DNA of 13,325 nucleotides. Source: CAZDAW01 sp964503685 (lineage in GTDB: Bacteria > Chloroflexota > Anaerolineae > Anaerolineales > Anaerolineaceae). Of this stretch, positions 6,300 to 13,325 are shown piece after piece. The position numbers were made by a program, and so were the translations under genes. Under the pieces are notes generated by a model. It was not told the DNA's origin and did not search any database. It saw only the letters and a list, made by a program, of their open reading frames with translations. Location of the stretch: the NCBI GenBank assembly GCA_964503685.1, contig CAZDAW010000102.1, positions 1 through 13,325 of the forward strand, read 5' to 3'. Every line of letters starts with the position of its first letter. The stretch's first letter is position 1.

Positions 6300-7331
6300 A
6301 TGAATAAGCGCCCAGACAAAGTCACAATTGTTGAAGTTGCCGCCGAAGCCGGGGTTTCTTTTGGCACTGTCTCCAGAGTAATCAATAATGACATTCACGT
6401 TAAACCGGAGACACGCGAGCGAGTATTGGAAACGATGGAACGGCTCCATTTTGTCGCCAACCGTCAGGCGCGCGGCCTGGCCGGGGGTAAATCGAACATC
6501 ATCGGAATGCTGGTGCCTGACCTCGGTACAGGGTATATCGGTGAAATCATTCGGGGTATCGACTCCGAGCTTGGCGTAGCAGGGTATGACATGATGCTAT
6601 ACACCACTCACCGCACAGCAGCAAAAGAAGCAAGTTATGTTGCCAACCTGGCCCAGAATATGGTTGATGGGCTGTTGCTGGTGCTGCCGCGCAATCCTGC
6701 CGATTATACCGGCGCATTAACCCGGCGAAAATTTCCCTTTGTGCTCATTGATCATCAAGGAACCGGTAAAGATTGTCCGGCAGTCGGCGCAACCAACTGG
6801 CAGGGAGCATATAACGCCACCGATTATTTAATCAAACTCGGCCACAAACGGATCGGTTTCATAACCGGTTGGCTGGACCTGGGGGCAGCAGTAGACCGCC
6901 TGGAAGGTTATAAAACTGCCTTGCGCACCAATCACATTCCTTTTGATTCTGAACTGGTTTATGAAGGGACATTTGACCAACCGGACGGATACACCGGAAC
7001 GAAACGTTTTCTTGATCTGGAGAACCCACCCACGGCGATTTTTGCTTCCAATGACGTGATGGCAATGGCGGCTATGGATGCCGTGCGTGAAAGGGGGTTA
7101 AAAGCCCCGGAGGATATATCGATATTGGGATTTGATGATATTCCCCAGGCCTCTCGAGTAAGGCCGGCACTGACCACCGTACGCCAGCCTCTCGAACAGA
7201 TGGGACGGGTAGCCACTCAGATGTTACTGGAGATTCTCAAACATCCAGAAAACAAACCTGACCGCATCGAGCTACCCACCGAATTAATTATTCGCGATTC
7301 AACCGCAAAACCAAAAGACAGGTTTGGCTAA
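6300..7331 (+). CDS. LacI/GalR-family transcriptional regulator
   Basis: A 343-residue regulator of normal LacI length. The helix-turn-helix covers about residues 8-29 (VTIVEVAAEAGVSFGTVSRVIN). The hinge helix NRQARGLAGGKS (54-65) keeps the Leu that intercalates at the operator's central CG in family members. The rest is a periplasmic-binding-protein-like sensor domain (IIGMLVPDLGTGYIGEIIRGID through FASNDVMAMAAMDAVRERG and DISILGFDDIP). It stands directly upstream of a sugar ABC importer and a GH3 enzyme, so it most likely senses a sugar from that pathway. Identical operator-like sites flank its leader, pointing to autoregulation. The start at ATG 6300 is supported by the usual distance to the helix-turn-helix, although its ribosome site is too far away. 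Family is very sure; the effector sugar is unknown. Confidence 0.95.
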   Translation: MNKRPDKVTIVEVAAEAGVSFGTVSRVINNDIHVKPETRERVLETMERLHFVANRQARGLAGGKSNIIGMLVPDLGTGYIGEIIRGIDSELGVAGYDMMLYTTHRTAAKEASYVANLAQNMVDGLLLVLPRNPADYTGALTRRKFPFVLIDHQGTGKDCPAVGATNWQGAYNATDYLIKLGHKRIGFITGWLDLGAAVDRLEGYKTALRTNHIPFDSELVYEGTFDQPDGYTGTKRFLDLENPPTAIFASNDVMAMAAMDAVRERGLKAPEDISILGFDDIPQASRVRPALTTVRQPLEQMGRVATQMLLEILKHPENKPDRIELPTELIIRDSTAKPKDRFG

Positions 7332-7358
7332 CTTCAAGGTCACACCAATCCTGTCTTT
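7314..7358 (+). terminator. Terminator-like hairpin after the LacI-family gene
   Basis: AAAGACAGGTTTGG (7314-7327) pairs with CCAATCCTGTCTTT (7345-7358), 13 of 14 positions, across a 17-base loop. The left arm is in the last codons and the right arm is past the stop; the stem ends in a short T-run and is A-rich on the other side. It would separate the regulator's transcript from the importer operon. Confidence 0.5.
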
Positions 7359-7418
7359 GTGCGTATGGAGTCCCTCGCGAGAAAGGAGTACCAACACAAA
7401 TAAATTATACCCGAATAT

Positions 7419-7432
7419 CCAAAGCGTTTTGA
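7419..7432. promoter_or_regulatory. Degenerate LacI-type operator before the importer operon
   Basis: CCAAAG-CG-TTTTGA has the same 6-CG-6 layout as O1 and O2 and shares the core AAGCGTTT with their reverse complement (9 of 14 bases equal). It overlaps a TTGAAC (7429-7434) that could be a -35 box, though no good -10 follows at 17 bp. It is the only such site seen in the 151 bp before the binding-protein gene. Confidence 0.45.
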
Positions 7433-7482
7433 ACAGTCTGAATGTCATTTCGTAATTCAAATAACAAAAATGGGAGAAGAAA

Positions 7483-8856
7483 ATGAATCGGAAATTGTAT
7501 TTTGTATTGAGCCTCGTGCTCATCCTTTCGTTTGCGTTAGCTTCTTGCGCCGCTCCGGCAACACCGACGCCAGCAGCCGAAGAACCTGCGGCTCCTGTTG
7601 AGCCAACAGCAGAAGAGCCTGCCGCGCCCGCTGAACCCGCGGTAGAAGAACCTGCGGCAGAGAAAGTCACCATAACCTGGTGGCATATCCAGGTCGCAAC
7701 GGATCAAAAAGAACTGTGGCAAAAGACGGCTGACGCCTATATGGCTGACCATCCGAATGTCAATATTGAAATCACAGTCCTCGAGAATGAAGCCTTCAAG
7801 ACCAAGCTGACCACCGTGATGCAATCTGGCAATCCTCCGCACATTTTCCAAAGCTGGGGCGGCGGCGGAATGAATGAATACGTCAAAGCCGGCCTGCTCA
7901 AAGATATTACCGCTGATTTGGATAAAGATGGCTGGCGCGATACCTTCTTCCCTGGCGCCTTGGGCGTATGGTCATTTGAAGGAAAGAACTACGGCGTTCC
8001 GCGCGATATGGGCGCAGTTGGATTCTGGTACAACAAAGACCTGTTCAAAAAAGCAGGCATCGAGAACCCGCCCACAACCTGGACTGAATTGATGGATGAC
8101 GCCAAGAAACTTAAAGACGCCGGCATCACCCCCTTCGCCGTGGGCGGCGGGGATAAATGGCCAGCCGCTTTCTGGTGGGAATATCTGGCGGTGCGCCTTG
8201 GCGGTAAAGCTGCCTTCGATGCTGCTTACAGCCGCACGGGTTCCTTCGCCGATGCCCCATTTGTTGAAGCCGGCAAGAAACTCAAGGAAGTGGTGGACGC
8301 TGGTTACTTCCAGGATGGATTCCTGGCTGCAACATGGCCTGATGAGCAGGTCGTGATGGCCAGCGAAAAAGCCGCCATGGACTTGATGGGACAATGGGCC
8401 CCTGGCGCCTTCAAAGACGCTGACGTCAATAAAGTTGGCCTCGGCGACAAATTGGGCTGGTTCCCCTTCCCCGCAGTTGAAGGCGGCGCCGGCGATCCCG
8501 CTGACGCGCTCGGCGGCGGCAATGGATGGGTTGTAGGCAAGGATGCACCCCCTGAGGCTATTGACTTCCTCAAGTACATCAGCAGCGTTGAATCACAAAT
8601 TGAACAGGCCAAGATTGGTTTGTCAGTGCCTGTGGTCAAAGGCGCCGAATCCGGTCTGAGCGACCCCAATCTTATCGCTGTTCAAAAAGGCGCCGCTGCA
8701 GCAAAATACTTCCAACTCTACTACGATCAGGCGCTCGATCCGGGTACCGGCTCTGTCGTGAACGACAGCGTTCAGGGTATTATGGCTGGCACGATGACCC
8801 CTGAACAGGCTGCCCAGGCAATCGAAGATTCTTTCGCAGAATACATGAAAAAGTAG
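7483..8856 (+). CDS. Sugar ABC transporter substrate-binding lipoprotein (SBP family 1)
   Basis: A 457-residue extracellular binding protein. The signal peptide ends in a lipobox LASC, with Cys22 as the lipid anchor. Residues 23 to about 62 are a low-complexity Ala/Pro/Glu tether with EEPAA repeated three times, a form common in Chloroflexota lipoproteins. The mature domain begins KVTITWWHIQ and follows the family-1 sugar-binding pattern (YMADHPNVNIEI, KLTTVMQSGNPPHIFQSWGGG, VPRDMGAVGFWYNKDLFKKAGI, PPTTWTEL, LMGQWAPGAF). It should capture a mono- or oligosaccharide outside the cell and deliver it to the two downstream permeases. The GH3 gene at the end of the operon suggests a beta-linked oligosaccharide. 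A clear GGAGAAG ribosome site precedes ATG 7483. Function class is very sure; the exact sugar is inferred from context only. Confidence 0.94.
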   Translation: MNRKLYFVLSLVLILSFALASCAAPATPTPAAEEPAAPVEPTAEEPAAPAEPAVEEPAAEKVTITWWHIQVATDQKELWQKTADAYMADHPNVNIEITVLENEAFKTKLTTVMQSGNPPHIFQSWGGGGMNEYVKAGLLKDITADLDKDGWRDTFFPGALGVWSFEGKNYGVPRDMGAVGFWYNKDLFKKAGIENPPTTWTELMDDAKKLKDAGITPFAVGGGDKWPAAFWWEYLAVRLGGKAAFDAAYSRTGSFADAPFVEAGKKLKEVVDAGYFQDGFLAATWPDEQVVMASEKAAMDLMGQWAPGAFKDADVNKVGLGDKLGWFPFPAVEGGAGDPADALGGGNGWVVGKDAPPEAIDFLKYISSVESQIEQAKIGLSVPVVKGAESGLSDPNLIAVQKGAAAAKYFQLYYDQALDPGTGSVVNDSVQGIMAGTMTPEQAAQAIEDSFAEYMKK

Positions 8857-8870
8857 TCCGGTGAGTGCAT

Positions 8871-8913
8871 GAAGTGCGGGGATCGGATAATCATATCTCT
8901 TTCCCCGCACTTC
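8871..8913 (+). other. Intercistronic stem-loop between binding protein and permease
   Basis: GAAGTGCGGGGA (8871-8882) pairs perfectly with TCCCCGCACTTC (8902-8913) around a 19-base loop. No T-tract follows, so full termination is unlikely. Structures in this position, as in malE-malF of enteric bacteria, protect the upstream message or partly end transcription so that binding protein exceeds permease; that role here is inferred. Confidence 0.65.
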
Positions 8914-8939
8914 CATTATACTGAGAAAGGAATCCCTCG

Positions 8940-9887
8940 ATGGAAATAAGTTCAATCAATGAGGATACTCTGAGCAAAGGGCCAAAGAATCATATACCTC
9001 GCCAGGTTGGAGACTCGTTAACTATCATTTTTTTTCTGCTGCCGTCCGTCGCACTTTTCCTCATCTTTGTCATTATTCCAATTTTTCAATCCGTTTATTT
9101 TAGTTTCTTCGACTGGAACGGTCTTGGACCTGTAGAGGACTTTGTCGCCTTTAAAAATTTCACTAAAATCCTGAATGATAAAGTATTTATTACGGCGATA
9201 AAGAACGGATTCATCATCGTAGGGCTTTCACTGGCCATACAGTTGCCATTAGCCCTGGCATTGGCAATCATGGTCGGGCGCGACCTGCCCGGCCGCGCCT
9301 TTTTTCGCACCATTTTCTTCCTGCCATACGTATTTTCCGAAGTCATGGCAGGCATCATGTTTCTGAACCTCTTTAACTCTGACCCCGATCGAGGTCTCAT
9401 CAATGCAATTTTAATCCTCATCCCCGGCATGAAAGCCCAGGCCTGGTTGGGAAACACCAGCCTGGTGATGCCCTGCCTGTTTGTGGTAATGACCTGGAAG
9501 TATTTCGGAATATACCTGTTGCTGTACATGGCCGGCCTGCAAAATATTCCCGCAGAGCTCGAAGAAGCCGCCCTCATTGACGGCGCAAACAAACGCCAGG
9601 TGTTGACGAATATCACCATTCCTTTACTCAGCAGCACCATCCGTACCACCGCCTATCTGTCAATTATCGGATCTCTACAGCAATTCATTCTGGTGTGGAT
9701 CATGACCAAGGGCGGGCCGGTCAATGCCAGTGAAATGATGTCAACCTATATGTACCGCTACTCCTTTATCCGCTTTGATTTTGGATACGGCTCCGCGGCC
9801 GCCATTCTCATGTTCCTGGTCTGCCTCATTGTTTCACTGCTCTACCAGCGGATATTTCCCCAACGAGATTATCTCGGCGGTTATTAG
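8940..9887 (+). CDS. Sugar ABC transporter permease, MalF/UgpA type
   Basis: A 315-residue inner-membrane protein with a short polar N-terminus and about six hydrophobic spans, the first at about residues 27-50 (LTIIFFLLPSVALFLIFVII). The EAA loop that docks the ATPase is EEAALIDGANKRQ from E208, with the conserved Gly at 215. The 'FDWNGLG...FVAFKNFTKIL' segment after span 1 is typical of the MalF-like partner in the carbohydrate uptake (CUT1) class. It forms the translocation pore with the next gene, 12 bp downstream. GAAAGGA lies just upstream of ATG 8940. The call is firm. Confidence 0.95.
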   Translation: MEISSINEDTLSKGPKNHIPRQVGDSLTIIFFLLPSVALFLIFVIIPIFQSVYFSFFDWNGLGPVEDFVAFKNFTKILNDKVFITAIKNGFIIVGLSLAIQLPLALALAIMVGRDLPGRAFFRTIFFLPYVFSEVMAGIMFLNLFNSDPDRGLINAILILIPGMKAQAWLGNTSLVMPCLFVVMTWKYFGIYLLLYMAGLQNIPAELEEAALIDGANKRQVLTNITIPLLSSTIRTTAYLSIIGSLQQFILVWIMTKGGPVNASEMMSTYMYRYSFIRFDFGYGSAAAILMFLVCLIVSLLYQRIFPQRDYLGGY

Positions 9888-9899
9888 AAAGGGATTTCC

Positions 9900-10757
9900 A
9901 TGGCCAGCACCCATTCTTTCCGGAAATACAGCACTCAAAATCAAATCTCGAGATTCTTTCAATACCTCATTCTGATATTTGCCACAATACTCGTGCTTAC
10001 GCCCGTTGTGATGATCATCTTTGGCGCCCTCAAATCGCGCGGCGATTTCATGATGCACCCTTACACTCTTCCCATACCGCCAAATTATGAAAACATCAAA
10101 GCGATTTTAAAAATGCCCACCTTCTGGTGGATGCTGCAAAACAGCCTCATCGTCATGGTGATCACGACAGGTTGCGTGTTGTTCTTTTGCAGCCTGGCCG
10201 CATTCGTCTTTGCCCGCATGAAATTCCCTTTCAAGGGGTTGGTCTTCAATTTATTCACGTTAGGCCTCATGTTCCCAATCAACATCGCCATCCTGCCCAT
10301 TTTTATCATCCTGCGCCAGGCGGGAATGACCAACTCATTGATCGGCGTGGCTTTGGTGCAAACTGCATTCCAGTTATCAAGTAACATCATTATTCTGCGT
10401 GGATTTTTCATGGCCGTACCCTCTGAATTACAGGATGCCGCCTATCTGGATGGCTGTAACGCATTTGCTTTCTATTGGAAAATTCTCATGCCGCTCGTTC
10501 GGCCCTCTCTATCAGCCATAGCTGCCTTGACCATGATCATCAGTTGGAACGATTTGCTGGTGCCCCTGGTTTTATTAGATGCAGAAAGGCTCTGGACTTT
10601 GCCTTTGGGCACCATGCAGTTTCAGGGTCAGTATGGACAGGATCTATCAATGATTGCAGCTTTTGTTGCATTATCGGCAATACCTACCGTACTCTTTTAT
10701 CTGATCGCAGAGCGGCAGATTGTTTCTGGCATGACAGCCGGCGCTATTAAAGGATGA
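9900..10757 (+). CDS. Sugar ABC transporter permease, MalG/UgpE type
   Basis: A 285-residue inner-membrane protein with about six spans and the EAA loop ELQDAAYLDGCNAFAFYWKILMPLVRP from E176, with Gly185 at the conserved place. The N-terminal pattern (span, then GALKSRGDFM and PPNYENIKAIL) and the ending 'QIVSGMTAGAIKG' are characteristic of MalG-like permeases in the CUT1 class. AAAGGGA sits six bases before ATG 9900. It is tightly linked to the preceding permease and almost surely co-transcribed. No ATPase follows, so the pair needs one from elsewhere. Confidence 0.95.
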   Translation: MASTHSFRKYSTQNQISRFFQYLILIFATILVLTPVVMIIFGALKSRGDFMMHPYTLPIPPNYENIKAILKMPTFWWMLQNSLIVMVITTGCVLFFCSLAAFVFARMKFPFKGLVFNLFTLGLMFPINIAILPIFIILRQAGMTNSLIGVALVQTAFQLSSNIIILRGFFMAVPSELQDAAYLDGCNAFAFYWKILMPLVRPSLSAIAALTMIISWNDLLVPLVLLDAERLWTLPLGTMQFQGQYGQDLSMIAAFVALSAIPTVLFYLIAERQIVSGMTAGAIKG

Positions 10758-10925
10758 ACGGATAACTTAATCCAGCATAGAAGATCAGACAGATTTTAAC
10801 TGACCTGAATATCGAGTAGATACCGAATGAAGGGTTAAACACACTATAAAGATCAAACGAGGAACGAAGTCTTAACCTGAAAGGGATTAATATGCCTTGT
10901 TTGATTAATAATTACAGGTGCATTT

Positions 10926-13256
10926 ATGGATTATCATGATCATTCACACTCAATAGAAGATAGGGTCTCTGACCTTTTAGGACGGATGACGCTTGAAGAA
11001 AAAATTGCTCAGATGGGTTCATGCTGGTTCTATGAGCTTCAAACAAACGGCCAACTCGATTTGGACAAAGCAAAAACCAGACTGGCTGATGGAATCGGAC
11101 AGATCACCCGAGTGGCGGGATGTTCAACTTTAAACCCCCGCCAGGCAGCGAAAACCGCCAACCAATTGCAAAAAATCCTGGTTGAGCAAACCCGCCTGGG
11201 TATTCCAGCGATTTTACATGAAGAATGTTGTTCAGGAAGCACAGCGCTAGGCGCCACTGCTTTTCCACAAATGATTGGTTTAGCCTGCACCTTTATGCCT
11301 GAACTGGCAGAGTTGATGACAACAGAAATCCGCCGTCAGTTGCGCGCCGTCGGCGTCAGGCAGGGCCTGGCGCCAGTATTAGACATGGCTCGCGACCCGC
11401 GTTGGGGTAGAGTAGAGGAAACTTTTGGCGAAGACCCGTTGCTCATCAGCCACTTTGGGGTGAAATATATCCGCGGCCTGCAAGGAAATTTGACCGATGG
11501 GGTCATTGCCACCGGAAAACATTTTATAGGGCACAGCCTGTCGCAGGGTGGATTGAACTGCGCGCCTGTTATGGTGGGGAACCGTACACTGTGGGATGTC
11601 TATCTCCTTCCATTTCAAGCAGCAATCAGAGATGCCGGACTGGCCAGCATGATGAATGCCTATCCTGAACTGGATGGCGAAGTCGTTGCTACATCTCGTG
11701 AGATATTGACTGACCTGTTGCGCAACAAACTAGGTTTCAAAGGGTTGATTGTCTCTGATTACGAAGCCATTAAGATGATCCATACTTATTTTAAGGCGGC
11801 TGCTGATGAAACAGAGGCCGCTATCCGCGCGCTTCAGGCAGGTATTGAAGTCGAATTGCCCACTGCCCATTGTCTGACGCCACAAATTATTAAATCCATT
11901 CTTTCAGATAAGATCTCGCTGGATGTAATAGATCAGGCTGTGGCGCGCCACTTGAAGGTCAAATTTGAAACCGGCCTGTTTGAAAATCCTTACGTAGATG
12001 AAAAACACGTCCTGGAGATATACGAAACACCTGAACAGCGCGCTCTGGCGCTGGATATTGCCCGGAAGAGTATCGTCTTGTTGAGCAATAACGGAGTTCT
12101 ACCCCTGCCAAAATCCATCCGATCCGTGGCCGTTATTGGGCCTAACGCAGACAGCAGCCGAAATCTGCTGAGCGGTTACTCTTATGCCTCACTACAAGAT
12201 TATTTATACGCCACCAAGCCGCCCGACTCTGATTTCGTAAACCTAGACCCATCTACTTTAGCAAAAGATCAAGTAAAGGTTCCGACCATTCTGGAATCTA
12301 TTCTGGAAAAAATCCCCGGCGCAGGGGTGATGTACGCTAAGGGGTGTGATATCAATTCGGATGACACATCCGGATTCGATCAAGCCTACAACATTGCCAT
12401 GAAAGCTGATGCGGTCATCCTGGTTCTGGGAGATAAATCGGGCATGTCCATAGACTCCACCTGCGGCGAGACGCGTGATAGCGTCGATTTGCGTTTACCG
12501 GGTGTTCAACATGATCTGGCCCGCCTGATACTGGAAACCGGGAAACCTGTTGTAGTCGTGCTGATAAACGGACGCCCATTAGCCATAACCGATCTGGCTG
12601 CTTCGGCGGCTGCCATTGTTGAGGCATGGCTTCCGGGCGAAGAGGGTGGAAAAGCCGTTGCCGATATCTTATTCGGCGACGCCAATCCCGGCGGCAAACT
12701 ATCCATGACTTTCCCCCGTTCGGTAGGACAGGTTCCTATTTACTACAACCATAAGCCCTCTGGGTCTTTCTCAAACTGGTACACGAATTATGTAACAGAA
12801 AGCATAAAGCCGCTCTTTCCATTTGGACATGGGCTGAGCTACACTCAATTTGCCTATACTGATTTTTCTCTCACGCCCGCTCAGGCGCGTGCAGGAGAAA
12901 CGGTTGAGATTTCATTCTCGTTGGAAAATACCGGTAAAACAACGGGTGATGAAGTGGTGCAGTTATACTGCTGTGATGTATATGCCAGTTTGCCCCGGCC
13001 GGTGAAGGAATTAAAAGGTTTCCAGCGCATAACACTTCAGCCTGGCGAAAAAAGACGGGTGACATTCCATTTACCAGTTAACATTATGGCCTACTATGAT
13101 TTGGATTTCAACCTGATTGTGGAAGCAGGCGTCATTCAGGTGATGGTTGGCAGTTCTTCAGACGACATCCGGCTGCAAGGTGAATTTGAAATCGCGGGTG
13201 ATGCCAAAACCAGCATATTCGAACGGGTCTATGTCTGCCCGGTATCTGTGAAATAA
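10926..13256 (+). CDS. Glycoside hydrolase family 3, probable beta-glucosidase or related exo-beta-glycosidase
   Basis: A 776-residue GH3 enzyme with the full three-part layout: a barrel domain, an alpha/beta sandwich domain and a C-terminal Fn3-like domain (about 655-735, with ENTGKTTGDEVVQLY and LKGFQRITLQPGE). Barrel landmarks are DPRWGRVEETFGEDP (R159 region), KHFIGHS (K198-H199) and the nucleophile Asp278 in LIVSDYEA. In the second domain, KSIVLLSNNGVLPLP starts near 381, and E515 in GETRDSVDLRLPG is the likely acid/base. FGHGLSY lies at 633-639. There is no signal peptide, so it should cut imported oligosaccharides in the cytoplasm by a retaining mechanism. GH3 includes beta-glucosidases, xylosidases and others, so the exact sugar is open. 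It lies 168 bp after the permease gene; AGGTG precedes ATG 10926. No clear separate promoter or terminator was found in the gap. Confidence 0.92.
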   Translation: MDYHDHSHSIEDRVSDLLGRMTLEEKIAQMGSCWFYELQTNGQLDLDKAKTRLADGIGQITRVAGCSTLNPRQAAKTANQLQKILVEQTRLGIPAILHEECCSGSTALGATAFPQMIGLACTFMPELAELMTTEIRRQLRAVGVRQGLAPVLDMARDPRWGRVEETFGEDPLLISHFGVKYIRGLQGNLTDGVIATGKHFIGHSLSQGGLNCAPVMVGNRTLWDVYLLPFQAAIRDAGLASMMNAYPELDGEVVATSREILTDLLRNKLGFKGLIVSDYEAIKMIHTYFKAAADETEAAIRALQAGIEVELPTAHCLTPQIIKSILSDKISLDVIDQAVARHLKVKFETGLFENPYVDEKHVLEIYETPEQRALALDIARKSIVLLSNNGVLPLPKSIRSVAVIGPNADSSRNLLSGYSYASLQDYLYATKPPDSDFVNLDPSTLAKDQVKVPTILESILEKIPGAGVMYAKGCDINSDDTSGFDQAYNIAMKADAVILVLGDKSGMSIDSTCGETRDSVDLRLPGVQHDLARLILETGKPVVVVLINGRPLAITDLAASAAAIVEAWLPGEEGGKAVADILFGDANPGGKLSMTFPRSVGQVPIYYNHKPSGSFSNWYTNYVTESIKPLFPFGHGLSYTQFAYTDFSLTPAQARAGETVEISFSLENTGKTTGDEVVQLYCCDVYASLPRPVKELKGFQRITLQPGEKRRVTFHLPVNIMAYYDLDFNLIVEAGVIQVMVGSSSDDIRLQGEFEIAGDAKTSIFERVYVCPVSVK

Positions 13257-13286
13257 ATCCCATCAGCGTAAAAGTTCCAGGGGAAA

Positions 13287-13319
13287 GAGTAAGGGCGAGT
13301 CTGAGACCCGCCCTAACTC
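13287..13319 (+). terminator. Terminator-like hairpin after the GH3 gene
   Basis: GAGTAAGGGCGAGT (13287-13300) pairs with ACCCGCCCTAACTC (13306-13319) with two mismatches and a CTGAG loop. It lies 31 bases past the stop and probably ends the operon. The following bases are CCTATT and the window stops, so a T-tract cannot be judged. Confidence 0.55.
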
Positions 13320-13325
13320 CCTATT

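Noticed and set aside
7299..7673. 124-codon minus-strand frame rich in Gly, Ser and Ala
   Set aside because: Its repetitive sequence is the antisense of the Ala/Pro/Glu tether of the sugar-binding lipoprotein.
7972..8394. 140-codon minus-strand frame
   Set aside because: Antisense of the conserved sugar-binding protein, with no domain or ribosome site of its own.
9095..9649. 184-codon open frame on the minus strand
   Set aside because: It lies wholly antisense to the MalF-type permease, whose family motifs are unmistakable. The product is a low-complexity Met/Arg/Ser-rich antisense reading with no domain.
10758..10925. Possible separate promoter or terminator before the GH3 gene
   Set aside because: A TATAAA at 10845-10850 has no matching -35, and the hairpin at 10782-10806 has a seven-base stem with a mismatch. 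The repeated GATTAATA (10885 and 10903) is short and AT-rich. None is convincing.

Overview
The window is about 13.3 kb with seven confident protein genes and one tiny gene remnant. It reads like part of a chromosome from an anaerobic heterotroph, most likely of the Chloroflexota (Anaerolineae-like). This placement is inferred from the style of the proteins: a lipoprotein sugar-binding protein with an Ala/Pro/Glu-rich tether after its Cys, a kinase with many PAS domains of the 'IIEFLPD...VIAWN' type, and moderate GC. No rRNA, tRNA, CRISPR array, transposase or integrase was seen.

Region 1 (1-4082, + strand): a palindromic dispersed-repeat-like element, then one very long orphan sensor histidine kinase. 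It has a periplasmic amino-acid-type binding domain, one membrane span, five PAS domains, HisKA and HATPase_c. Its stop codon overlaps (ATGA) a 25-codon ORF that resembles the last residues of a methyl-accepting chemotaxis protein. A REP-like hairpin follows between the convergent genes.

Region 2 (4083-6030, - strand): a TetR/AcrR regulator and, directly downstream, a Tat-exported nitroreductase-fold protein of the Acg type. In front of tetR lies a perfect 12-bp inverted repeat that covers the predicted promoter spacer and -10 box, plus a second shorter dyad 16 bp away. This points to an autoregulated two-gene redox or xenobiotic-response unit.

Region 3 (6061-13325, + strand): a carbohydrate-uptake locus. 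It runs from a LacI-family regulator with two identical operator-like sites 190 bp apart, through a strong terminator-like hairpin, to a sugar ABC lipoprotein binding protein, a 12-bp intercistronic stem-loop, two MalF/MalG-type permeases and a cytoplasmic GH3 beta-glycosidase, ending at a terminator-like hairpin. No ATPase gene is present, so the importer probably borrows a shared MsmK/UgpC-type ATPase. The simplest model is that an oligosaccharide is captured outside, imported intact, cleaved in the cytoplasm by the GH3 enzyme, and sensed by the LacI protein.

I do not see a clearly new enzymatic system. The most unusual signals are regulatory and evolutionary: the twin LacI operators at loop-compatible spacing with one lying between the Shine-Dalgarno and the start codon, the double TetR dyad, the chemotaxis-protein tail fused by ATGA overlap to the kinase gene, and the tandem reuse of one PAS type inside the kinase.
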